From contig CANPXT010000004.1 of assembly GCA_947586835.1 (NCBI GenBank), forward strand, positions 39,432 through 103,431: a stretch of DNA of 64,000 nt, in the 5' to 3' direction. The translations under genes and the position numbers were made by a program. The notes below the pieces were generated by a model, which had not been told where the DNA came from, did no database searches, and was given only the letters and a program-made list of their open reading frames with translations. The DNA comes from an uncultured Alphaproteobacteria bacterium (lineage in GTDB: Bacteria > Pseudomonadota > Alphaproteobacteria > CAAHEQ01 > UBA3637). The first letter of the stretch is position 1. The number at the start of each line of letters is the position of its first letter. This document shows positions 28,287 through 36,362 of the stretch, in pieces.

Positions 28287-29387
28287 TTATTCTTTTTCGT
28301 TTGGTATAACCGTTAAAATCAAGCGATTAAGAACCGGCAGCCCCTCTTCGCTCGGATAAAACAAGTCGTCTTTAACATTACCCCATCCGTAACGAACGGC
28401 AGTTTCAACTCCTTGCGGATTAAGCAATGAAACGGGAAAACCCTCTTGTATCAACCTGAGTCCCATTAAAATTTTTTCTTCCATTTTTTCTTGTCGAGTT
28501 AATAGTGTACACACCGGCAACGCATTCAACCACGCGGGAACCGAACGCGGATTTTCCGTTGCCGTCAAACCGAGCCGACCATGCGATGCCGGACCAATTC
28601 CCAAATAATCATATCCGCGCCAATAAGTTAAATTATGCACACATTGAAAACCTTCTTGCGCATAGTTGGATATTTCATACGGCGGACAAGCGGCTTTTCG
28701 CATCATGTCATTTGTCATTAAATAAAAAGTGCGCGCGGTTTCTTCATCGGGCACTTCGATTTGTTGTCGATAAAACGGCGTATTTTCTTCAATCGTCAAT
28801 TGGTATAACGAATAATGTGTTAAATTTAAATTTAAAATCTGTGTTAATTCTTTATGCCACATATCCGGTGTTTGTCCGGGACGAGCATAAATAAAATCGG
28901 CATTGACTTTCGAAAAAATTTGCTTTGCCTCTTTTAAACGCATCAGCGCCGTTTCCACCGTATGACGGCGTCCCAAAAAACGTAAATCAGCTTCATTCAA
29001 TGCCTGTATTCCCATTGACAATCGATTAACTCCAACAGATTGAAACACTTGCATTTTTTCAAAATTAACAGCATCAGGATTAGCTTCAATCGTTATTTCG
29101 GGCGCCGAATCAAAATCAAACCAATCTTGTAACATTGTTAAAATTTTCGCCACCGATTCGGGCGACATTAAAGAGGGTGTTCCGCCACCGAAAAAAACAC
29201 TCGTTATCGGTAAATAAGATTTTTTCAAGCGCGCAAAAAATAAAATATCTCTTTGATAACCATTTAAAATTTCATTTTCATCAATTGCATTGTCCACCTG
29301 ACTGAAAAAATCACAATACGGACATTTTGACAAGCAATACGGCCAATGGATATAAACGCCGAATAACGGTTTTGATAAACGATACAT
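28287..29387 (-). CDS. hemW: HemW-type radical SAM protein
   Basis: This 366-residue protein carries the radical SAM motif as YIHWPYCLSKCPYCDF, with the extra Cys/Phe pattern of the HemN/HemW family. It also has FFGGGTPSLM, EANPD and RLSMGIQAL, and a C-terminal HemN domain. Like HemW, it lacks the long N-terminal extension of true oxygen-independent coproporphyrinogen oxidase HemN. HemW is thought to be a heme chaperone, so I do not call it an oxidase. Confidence 0.88.
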   Translation of the reverse strand: MYRLSKPLFGVYIHWPYCLSKCPYCDFFSQVDNAIDENEILNGYQRDILFFARLKKSYLPITSVFFGGGTPSLMSPESVAKILTMLQDWFDFDSAPEITIEANPDAVNFEKMQVFQSVGVNRLSMGIQALNEADLRFLGRRHTVETALMRLKEAKQIFSKVNADFIYARPGQTPDMWHKELTQILNLNLTHYSLYQLTIEENTPFYRQQIEVPDEETARTFYLMTNDMMRKAACPPYEISNYAQEGFQCVHNLTYWRGYDYLGIGPASHGRLGLTATENPRSVPAWLNALPVCTLLTRQEKMEEKILMGLRLIQEGFPVSLLNPQGVETAVRYGWGNVKDDLFYPSEEGLPVLNRLILTVIPNEKE

Positions 29388-29465
29388 AAACGCCTCTTGA
29401 CAATTTTAAAAAAAGAGTTTAGAGTTTTGAATGATGTTCAATTTTATAACAGGAAAGAAAAAACA

Positions 29466-30014
29466 ATGCAAATATTAATTTCCGGACAACAAATTAATCT
29501 GGGTGACAATTTCCGCGTCTATGCGGAAGGCGCACTGGATACTGCCGTTTCAAAATATTTTGATGAAGCAGTCAGTGCTGATATTAAAGTAACAAAAGAA
29601 GGAACGGAGATCAAAACCGAAGTAACGGTACATCCGAAAACAGGAGCTCTTATTCGTTCTTCTGCCATTTCCGCCGATGCTTATGCTTCTTTGGACGGCG
29701 CGGTATCACGCATTTCCCGTCAATTACGGAAGTATAAAAATCGAATCGTTGATCATAAAGCGCCGGTTGTTGAAATGGTGGATATGTCGGTTATTGAAAC
29801 ACCGGCGGAACCGGACGAAGTGGATTCGCCGATTATTATTGCCGAAATGCAAACACAATTACCGGTTTGCACCGTCAGCGAAGCCGTTATGAAAATGGAT
29901 TTGGAAGGATTGCCCGCCTTGTTGTTCAAAAATACGGCTCACGGCGGTTTAAATATGGTTTATCGTCGCACGGACGGCAATATCGGTTGGGTTGATCCGA
30001 AACATAAAGGATAA
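29466..30014 (+). CDS. hpf: Long-form ribosome hibernation promoting factor
   Basis: From ATG 29466, preceded by AGGAAAG, this is a 182-residue protein. The N-terminal RaiA/HPF fold binds the decoding region of the 30S. The C-terminal dimerisation domain (LEGLPALLFKNTAHGGLNMVYRR) joins two ribosomes into 100S particles. The C-terminal domain makes it the long form. ptsN follows after 3 bp, an arrangement common in proteobacteria, where both genes sit downstream of rpoN. rpoN itself is not here. Confidence 0.92.
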   Translation: MQILISGQQINLGDNFRVYAEGALDTAVSKYFDEAVSADIKVTKEGTEIKTEVTVHPKTGALIRSSAISADAYASLDGAVSRISRQLRKYKNRIVDHKAPVVEMVDMSVIETPAEPDEVDSPIIIAEMQTQLPVCTVSEAVMKMDLEGLPALLFKNTAHGGLNMVYRRTDGNIGWVDPKHKG

Positions 30015-30017
30015 ACT

Positions 30018-30476
30018 ATGCAAATTCGTGATATTTTATCACAAAGCGATATTGTGATTAATTCGGTATCAGAAAGCAAAAAGTTTGTTTTAGAACAACT
30101 TTCGGCTTTAGCGGCACCCAAAACGGGTATTGAAAAAAGCACCATTTTAGATGCTTTAATCGAAAGAGAACGCTTGGGCACAACCGGTGTCGGTCATGGT
30201 GTCGCTTTACCGCATACACGCCTCATCGGACTTGATAAAATTTTCTGTGCTTTTATGAAAACGGCACCGATTGATTTCGAATCCGTTGACGGAAAAGCCG
30301 TTGATTTAATTTTTCTGCTGTTGGTTCCGGAAGAAGCCGGCGCCGATCACCTCAAAGCACTCAGCCATTTATCAACCTTGTTGCGTGATGAAACAAGTGC
30401 CGAACAGCTTCGTCAAGCCAAAACGGCAGAAGAATTATATCATATTATTGTGAAAAACGATTTTGAAGAAGAATAA
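30018..30476 (+). CDS. ptsN: PTS IIA-like nitrogen regulatory protein PtsN
   Basis: This 152-residue EIIA-fructose-fold protein has its phosphorylatable histidine in GVGHGVALPHTRL near residue 66. EIIA-Ntr receives phosphate from PtsO (NPr) and modulates potassium uptake and other pathways rather than moving sugar. It is coupled to hpf by 3 bp. A terminator at 30478-30519 follows and overlaps the leader of rnhA. Confidence 0.93.
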   Translation: MQIRDILSQSDIVINSVSESKKFVLEQLSALAAPKTGIEKSTILDALIERERLGTTGVGHGVALPHTRLIGLDKIFCAFMKTAPIDFESVDGKAVDLIFLLLVPEEAGADHLKALSHLSTLLRDETSAEQLRQAKTAEELYHIIVKNDFEEE

Positions 30477-30477
30477 A

Positions 30478-30519
30478 TAAAAACGGCACTTTTCTTTTTG
30501 AATGAAGGTGCCGTTTTTT
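30478..30519 (+). terminator. Terminator between ptsN and rnhA, in the rnhA leader
   Basis: Stem AAAACGGCACT/AGGTGCCGTTTT with a 16-base loop and a run of six T's. It ends only about 10 bases before the rnhA ATG. Confidence 0.8.
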
Positions 30520-30528
30520 ATATCCGAA

Positions 30529-30969
30529 ATGAAAAAAGTTGAATTATTTACGGACGGCGCCTGCTCAAAAAATCCCGGAAACGGCGGATGGGCTTATTTG
30601 TTAAAATATAAAACTTTCCAAAAAGAAAACTTTGGCGGGGAATTAAAAACAACAAACAATAAAATGGAATTAACGGCCGTTATTGAAGGTTTAAAAGCCC
30701 TTAAAGAACCGTGTATTGTCGATTTATATACCGATAGTCGTTATGTGTTGGACGGTGCAACCGTTTGGTTGGAACGTTGGAAAAGTAAAAATTGGCTGAA
30801 AAGCGATAAAAAACCGGTATTAAACGTGCCTCTTTGGCAAGAATTGGAAAAACTAATGGAACCGCACCAAATTACTTGGCATTGGGTCAAAGGACATGCG
30901 GGTCATCCGGAAAACGAACGTGTAGATTTTTTAGCGTGTCAGGGACGCGATCTATATCAAGAAAAATAA
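30529..30969 (+). CDS. rnhA: Ribonuclease HI
   Basis: This 146-residue enzyme cleaves RNA in RNA-DNA hybrids. All four acidic residues and the histidine are in place: FTDGACSKNPG (Asp), MELTAVIEGL (Glu), YTDSRYV (Asp) and KGHAGHPENERVD (His and Asp). I use ATG 30529, which begins the conserved KKVELFTDG strand. An upstream in-frame ATG at 30502 would lie inside the terminator stem. No Shine-Dalgarno sequence is visible before ATG 30529. Confidence 0.95.
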   Translation: MKKVELFTDGACSKNPGNGGWAYLLKYKTFQKENFGGELKTTNNKMELTAVIEGLKALKEPCIVDLYTDSRYVLDGATVWLERWKSKNWLKSDKKPVLNVPLWQELEKLMEPHQITWHWVKGHAGHPENERVDFLACQGRDLYQEK

Positions 30970-30970
30970 T

Positions 30971-32725
30971 TTATTCGATAATTGAATATTTCCGTTGCGG
31001 CATATGTAATCCGACCTGTTCAAAAAATTCTTTCCATTCATTTGTTTGCAAATATTTATTTTGAATAAAAAGACCATATTTATTATCAGGACCGAATAAA
31101 AGTCCGAAAGAAGCCATGGGCTTAAATCCATGATTTTTTAACAATTCTTTTCCTGCCGATGATTGTTGAGAAACTCGCATTAACATAAAATCTCCTCGTT
31201 GATAAAAATAGCCGGGTAACTCAAAATATCGTGCATAAAAATGATTGAGACGACACGTTAAACAGGCATTATTTTCAACCGTCACATAAACAGCTTTATT
31301 TTCATCAAGTGCCGCTTGCAGTGATTCTTTTGAATAAGGAACGGCAACATCGGGCAACAAAAATATCAAACCCATACCGATAAGAGTTATCAGAAGCGGT
31401 AAACGAATAATCAAACGAATCGGGCGTTGTGCCGTTGCAAACGATTGAAATAACATCGGCAATCGACGCGTTAAATAAAAAGGTATGCTACACCAAAAAC
31501 TCCAACTCAGTGCTACCATAAAAACGGTAAAATGAAAAGGCGGAACCGATAAAAAATAATCCGTTAAAAACAAATACGGCATGAAAGGCAATAAAATCGG
31601 TACCCATCGCTCATGAATATACGGTTTTATCAACAATAAAATTAAAAGAATCGTTTGTAAAAACAGAACAATCGGATGACTGAAAATCATACCGATCGGA
31701 ACACCGAAAAATAAAAGAAAGGCTGTTAAGAAGGGAAAGAAAAATGCATATAAGTAAACTTTTCTTCCTATTTTGTTTAATGTTGCCTGATTCTTGGGAC
31801 GAATTGACCAAAACAATAAATAAAAGGCAGAAAAAAATAAAAATAACAATCCGCTTGACCAAAAAGAGGGATATTCAATCAATCGTTTGACGGAAAGAAA
31901 CGGTAAAAATCGAGGATAAAGTTTTGTTTCAAATGTTCCTTGCGAGGAAACAACGGTAAACGGCAAAAACGAGCCTTCTTTTATTTGTTGTGCGGGCAAA
32001 AGAACAATTTCTGCTCGCGAATCATAGATTGACGTTTTTTGTAAGGTATATTCAAAATCTTTCGGGAAAAATCCTTCAACCAATGTCGGCTTTTTGGGAA
32101 AATCAATCACAATCTGCATTCGATTATCCGGTGCCACACGAGCCGAAACAATCATATTTTCAGGCAGCGCATGCGGTGAAGAAGCCAAAGCATCCATCAT
32201 GGCGGGACAAACATCGGTCGGATACCCTTTGCCCGCTTGCAAACTTAAATTAAAAACAACAGACTGTGTGTGACAGTTTTCATCTTGACAAACCGTCAGC
32301 GGTATTTCTTTATGAACAAAAAACGGTTGAGAAGTATCTTTTAAAGAATAGATAATCGGAAAAAAAATCGTCCCTTGATAAGAATCGGTTGTTGAAAAAG
32401 GATAAAAAATCCGTTCATGAGTCCATAAAGGCGAATCGCCAGACGGAATAATCGGTTTTTTTAAAATCCAATTCGGATTAAGCGAAACTTGTAACGCCGT
32501 TAAAATTTTTATTTGATTATTTATTTTTTGTCGACACGAAACGGATCGAACGGTTCCGAAATCAAAGGTTTGAGGAGGATCAAACAGTTTTTCCTGATTA
32601 AAAATATCATTAAAAGTCAAATTATTAGATAATATTTCATTCAAACCTTCCTGTTGTGCGGAAACAGAAATCGCCTGCATGAATCCTATGATAAATATGA
32701 TCAAAAAACAATAAAATCTTTTCAT
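30971..32725 (-). CDS. DsbD/ScsB-like membrane thiol-disulfide reductase
   Basis: This 584-residue protein has a signal peptide, an N-terminal beta-sandwich DsbD-alpha-like domain with a VCQDENC cysteine pair, a middle block of about eight membrane helices, and a C-terminal thioredoxin-like domain with NACLTCRLNHFY (CLTC). This is the alpha-beta-gamma arrangement of DsbD and ScsB, which pass electrons from cytoplasmic thioredoxin to periplasmic partners. It could reduce the DsbA-like and CPHC proteins at 25.7-27.0 kb. The membrane block looks shortened and I cannot place its cysteine pair, so electron transfer through the membrane is uncertain. Confidence 0.75.
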   Translation of the reverse strand: MKRFYCFLIIFIIGFMQAISVSAQQEGLNEILSNNLTFNDIFNQEKLFDPPQTFDFGTVRSVSCRQKINNQIKILTALQVSLNPNWILKKPIIPSGDSPLWTHERIFYPFSTTDSYQGTIFFPIIYSLKDTSQPFFVHKEIPLTVCQDENCHTQSVVFNLSLQAGKGYPTDVCPAMMDALASSPHALPENMIVSARVAPDNRMQIVIDFPKKPTLVEGFFPKDFEYTLQKTSIYDSRAEIVLLPAQQIKEGSFLPFTVVSSQGTFETKLYPRFLPFLSVKRLIEYPSFWSSGLLFLFFSAFYLLFWSIRPKNQATLNKIGRKVYLYAFFFPFLTAFLLFFGVPIGMIFSHPIVLFLQTILLILLLIKPYIHERWVPILLPFMPYLFLTDYFLSVPPFHFTVFMVALSWSFWCSIPFYLTRRLPMLFQSFATAQRPIRLIIRLPLLITLIGMGLIFLLPDVAVPYSKESLQAALDENKAVYVTVENNACLTCRLNHFYARYFELPGYFYQRGDFMLMRVSQQSSAGKELLKNHGFKPMASFGLLFGPDNKYGLFIQNKYLQTNEWKEFFEQVGLHMPQRKYSIIE

Positions 32726-32733
32726 AAGAACAG

Positions 32734-32762
32734 ATTATAGCAAAAAAAAACTTGATTGTCTC
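32734..32762 (-). promoter_or_regulatory. Putative promoter of the DsbD-like gene
   Basis: On the minus strand GAGACA and a perfect TATAAT are separated by 17 bp. The ATG at 32725 comes only 8 bases after the TATAAT, so the message would be nearly leaderless. Confidence 0.5.
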
Positions 32763-32780
32763 TAAAAAAATGTGTAAATT
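32752..32780 (+). promoter_or_regulatory. Putative infC promoter
   Basis: TTGATT at 32752-32757 and TAAATT at 32775-32780 are 17 bp apart. They overlap the divergent promoter of the DsbD-like gene. Confidence 0.4.
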
Positions 32781-32815
32781 GCATTTGTCGTGTTTAACTT
32801 TTAATGGAGGATCAT

Positions 32816-33370
32816 ATTAAACCGAATCATTCAACTGCCTTTGGCAACGAGCAAACAGCCGACAAATCGGCTTTTCGCATGAACGAACAAATTACGAATT
32901 CACAAGTCCGATTGATTTTAGAAAACGGCGAAAATGTCGGCATTATTCCTTTAAGGGAAGCCTTAATTAAAGCAGAAGAAGCCGGATTGGATTTAATTGA
33001 AATTGCACCCAACGGCAATATTCCCGTTTGTAAACTTTTAGACGCCGGCAAATATCGTTATGAAATGCAAAAACGAAAGGCCGAAGCGAAAAAGAAACAA
33101 AAAACCATCGAAACAAAAGAAATTAAATTTACACCCAATATCGGCGACAATGACTATGCCGTTAAAATGCGAGCCGCTAAACGCTTTTTGGAAAGCGGAA
33201 ACAAAGTCAAGTTTACACTTCGCTTTCGCGGACGCGAAATGTCATATATCGACTCGGGTTCGGAAGTTTTAAAACGTGCCAAAAACGACTTGGCCGATTT
33301 GGCAAAAATTGAACAAGAAGCAAAATTAGAAGGGCGTCAAATGAGTATGTTGGCTTCACCGATTAAATAA
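32816..33370 (+). CDS. infC: Translation initiation factor IF-3, probable AUU start
   Basis: IF-3 proofreads initiator tRNA and start codons on the 30S. This 184-residue protein has an N-terminal domain (MNEQITNSQVRLI...), the linker, and the C-terminal domain ending GRQMSMLASP. A strong GGAGG site at 32807-32811 would lie inside the frame if ATG 32804 were the start, and no site precedes that ATG. The in-frame ATT at 32816 is 4-5 bases past GGAGG. An AUU start is the known autoregulatory feature of infC, so I prefer it. rpmI and rplT, the usual neighbours, are absent. Confidence 0.93.
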   Translation: MKPNHSTAFGNEQTADKSAFRMNEQITNSQVRLILENGENVGIIPLREALIKAEEAGLDLIEIAPNGNIPVCKLLDAGKYRYEMQKRKAEAKKKQKTIETKEIKFTPNIGDNDYAVKMRAAKRFLESGNKVKFTLRFRGREMSYIDSGSEVLKRAKNDLADLAKIEQEAKLEGRQMSMLASPIK

Positions 33371-33410
33371 AAAAACGGGGTATAACATAAATATTATGAA
33401 AGGAAATCAT

Positions 33411-34070
33411 ATGGTATCTCAAAAGAAACAACGAAATGAAAAACGCTTTTTTCTTTCTCTTTTTATCATTGTTCTGATTCTTTTTGCTGTCAGCAGTTTG
33501 TATAATAATCAAAAATTTAACTCTAAATCAGCGGATAACACAACGGGAGAAACCGTTAAAATTCAACCGACAAAAGCACCGACATTGACAGAAAATCAAC
33601 AATCGGCTTCTTCCGAATCGGAACAAGTTGATCCGTTAAGTGTTCTTTCCGGTATTATCTACCGTCATTTGATTGCTTATAATCTCGTATGTACCGAAGC
33701 CAATATGCCGCTTAAAAAATATCCGGAATATTTCAGTAAAAAGTATTCATCGGAAATTCAAACCATTAATATAGCCTGGGCACGACGCGGCAAGTCACTT
33801 GAATCTGTTTTAACGGATTATGATTCTCTAATCTATCCCAAAACGCAGGAAGATATTAAAAAAGAGCTGTTGAGTTTGGAACGCGACTATATTAAAGCCA
33901 CAAAAGCCAAAGATGCGGGAACAACACCCGATAAAATTGAGTGGACGGAAGAAAAGGAAAACAAACTCAATTTAACCGATGCCTGCATGGTGTTTGATGA
34001 AGCCGCGGAAGGAATGGTCGAAAAAACCGGGTTTGAAAATATGTTCCGTGAATTGATGAACGGATTATAA
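33411..34070 (+). CDS. Membrane-anchored protein of unknown function
   Basis: This 219-residue protein has one membrane helix at residues 12-30, a low-complexity linker (SADNTTGETVKIQPTKAPT), and a helical C-terminal domain facing the periplasm. Several cysteines (VCTEAN, DACMVFDEA) could pair. AAAGGA precedes ATG 33411. No family is recognised. A terminator follows at 34092-34122. Confidence 0.65.
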   Translation: MVSQKKQRNEKRFFLSLFIIVLILFAVSSLYNNQKFNSKSADNTTGETVKIQPTKAPTLTENQQSASSESEQVDPLSVLSGIIYRHLIAYNLVCTEANMPLKKYPEYFSKKYSSEIQTINIAWARRGKSLESVLTDYDSLIYPKTQEDIKKELLSLERDYIKATKAKDAGTTPDKIEWTEEKENKLNLTDACMVFDEAAEGMVEKTGFENMFRELMNGL

Positions 34071-34091
34071 GTTTTGTTCGTGTCCTTTCAG

Positions 34092-34122
34092 AAAGCCTTT
34101 CTCAAGCAGAAGGGCTTTTTTT
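34092..34122 (+). terminator. Rho-independent terminator before rnr
   Basis: Stem AAAGCCTTT/AAGGGCTTT and a run of seven T's. Confidence 0.8.
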
Positions 34123-34186
34123 AAAGCCATTTTTGTTGCAAAGAAAAAAAATCCGTGGTAAATTAAAATAAACAGAAAGGATTTCA

Positions 34187-36313
34187 ATGAAAAAGAAAAC
34201 CGCTTTACCGTCCATGAAAGAACTCACGGATTTTTTAAATGCCCAATCTAACGGCGTTTCCAAAAAAGATATTGCCCGTCGGTTCCATATTAAAGGTGAT
34301 GAGCGTATTGAACTAAAACAAATGCTTCGAAATTTAAAAGAAGAAGGACTGATTGAAAAAAACAAAAGCAATCGTTCTTATCGGCTGATGATTAACGGGC
34401 GTTTACCCGAATATTGTCAAGTGGAAATAACGGGACAAGACTCTATGGGTGATTTGTTGGCACGCCCGCTTGAATGGAAATCTAATGACACACTGCCCCG
34501 AATTATGATTGTCAAAGACAGAATAAAGCCCCCCGCCGGTATCGGTGACATTGTACAAGCAAAGCTAAAATTCATCGGAAAAAATATGTATGAGGGAACA
34601 GCATTAAAACGAATCAGTCGACAAGATAACCAAATTGTTGCCTTATATGAAAACGGAAAAATCAAAGCCGTTGATCGACGGTTAACACAAACGTTTTTAT
34701 TGCCGGATATACCGCGAACACTTCAAAATCGTGATTTGATTTTAGCAAATATTCCTCCGATTCGCACACGTGAACCGACAGCGACATTCGTGGAAAAAAT
34801 CGGTTCGATTGATGATCCGCATTTTGCGACAATCTGCGCCGTTTATATGCATCGATTGCCGGTAATGTTTGCCGAGAAAAGCGAAAAAGAAGCCGCGCAT
34901 TTAGCGGTACCTCCTCTTGATAAAAATCGGGAAGATTTAAGAGATATTCCGTTTGTTACCATTGACGGTGCTGATGCGCGAGATTTTGACGATGCCGTTT
35001 GGGCAGAGCCGGATTCGGATCCTAAAAATCTGAACGGATTTCATTTAATGGTTGCAATTGCCGACGTTTGTTGGTATGTACGTCCCGGATCAGCCTTGGA
35101 TACTGACGCTTGGACGCGCGGCAATTCCGTTTATTTTCCAGACAGAGTTTTACCGATGTTGCCTTTTGAGCTTTCCAACGGTGTTTGTTCTTTAAACCCG
35201 AATGAAACACGAGCGGCACTTGTTTGCGAAGTATGGATTGATCAAAACGGATGCAAACAACGTCATCGGTTTCGGCGCGCACTTATCCGCTCCGTCCGTC
35301 GATTAACTTATGATGAAGTACAAACCGCATTGGACGGCATTCAACAAATTACGAATCTTGAAAAAGAAATCAATGCGTTAAATCAAGCTTATCTGGCACT
35401 CAAAAAGCAAAGGGAAAACCGTGGTGTGATGGAAATTAACATTCCCGAACAAGAAGTGCATCTCGATAACAAAGGAAAGGTCGTTCGCATTACAGCCCGA
35501 CAACAAACAGCTGCCATGCAGTTGATTGAAGAGTTTATGATTCTGGCAAATGTTTCAGCTGCCGAAACATTAGAAGAAAAAGGAAAGCCGGTCATGTATC
35601 GGATTCACGATCATCCGAGTCTTGAAAAAATTGCTGCCCTCAATCGCTTTTTAACAAACATCGGCATCAAGCAAAAACACCCTTTAACCGAACATTCTCA
35701 AACAAAAGCCTTTAATGATATTTTAAAACAGGTAGTCGGATCGGATAAGGCGTTTACAATCAATGAGTTTATGTTGCGTTCACAATCACAGGCGCAATAC
35801 GCTGATGAAAATATCGGACATTTTGGTTTAGCGTTGGAAAGATATGCGCATTTTACATCGCCCATTCGTCGATATGCCGATTTAATGGTTCATCGGGCTT
35901 TAATCAGTGCATTAAAATTAGGCGAAGGCGGATTAACACCCGATGAAGAAGCTGCTTTTGCACAAACGGCCAAGCATATTTCTTATACCGAACGACAAGC
36001 AGCCTCCGCCGAACAAGATGCAAAAGACAGATACATTGCCGGATTTTTACAAAGCAAATTAAATAAGCGTTTTGACGGTAAAATCTCATCCGTCACAAGT
36101 TTTGGTTTATTTGTGCGTTTATTACCGTTCGGAACGGACGGATTTATTCCGCTCAATGCTTTATCCGATGACTTTTATGAGTTTGATGAAGAAAAGCAAC
36201 TGCTTATCGGGCGCGGAAAAGGCAAAACATATCGTTTAGGCGATTCCGTGAAAGTGATTTTACGGGAATGTGATATTTTAACCGGTCGATTAACCTTACA
36301 ACCGACAAAATAA
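34187..36313 (+). CDS. rnr: Ribonuclease R
   Basis: This 708-residue 3'-5' exoribonuclease degrades structured RNA and takes part in tmRNA quality control. In order it has an N-terminal helix-turn-helix region, cold-shock domains, the RNB catalytic domain (TIDGADARDFDDAVWAE with the metal-binding aspartates, and ERYAHFTSPIRRYADLMVHR) and a C-terminal S1 domain (FDGKISSVTSFGLFVRL). The catalytic residues are intact. A GAAAGGA site precedes the ATG and a terminator follows. Confidence 0.96.
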   Translation: MKKKTALPSMKELTDFLNAQSNGVSKKDIARRFHIKGDERIELKQMLRNLKEEGLIEKNKSNRSYRLMINGRLPEYCQVEITGQDSMGDLLARPLEWKSNDTLPRIMIVKDRIKPPAGIGDIVQAKLKFIGKNMYEGTALKRISRQDNQIVALYENGKIKAVDRRLTQTFLLPDIPRTLQNRDLILANIPPIRTREPTATFVEKIGSIDDPHFATICAVYMHRLPVMFAEKSEKEAAHLAVPPLDKNREDLRDIPFVTIDGADARDFDDAVWAEPDSDPKNLNGFHLMVAIADVCWYVRPGSALDTDAWTRGNSVYFPDRVLPMLPFELSNGVCSLNPNETRAALVCEVWIDQNGCKQRHRFRRALIRSVRRLTYDEVQTALDGIQQITNLEKEINALNQAYLALKKQRENRGVMEINIPEQEVHLDNKGKVVRITARQQTAAMQLIEEFMILANVSAAETLEEKGKPVMYRIHDHPSLEKIAALNRFLTNIGIKQKHPLTEHSQTKAFNDILKQVVGSDKAFTINEFMLRSQSQAQYADENIGHFGLALERYAHFTSPIRRYADLMVHRALISALKLGEGGLTPDEEAAFAQTAKHISYTERQAASAEQDAKDRYIAGFLQSKLNKRFDGKISSVTSFGLFVRLLPFGTDGFIPLNALSDDFYEFDEEKQLLIGRGKGKTYRLGDSVKVILRECDILTGRLTLQPTK

Positions 36314-36344
36314 AAGCACTGCTTTTTTAAAAACAGTGCTTTTT
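36313..36344. terminator. Bidirectional terminator between rnr and ileS
   Basis: Stem AAAAGCACTG/CAGTGCTTTT between two converging genes, with a T-run on the rnr side. Confidence 0.8.
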
Positions 36345-36362
36345 GAATTATAACCTTTTTGC

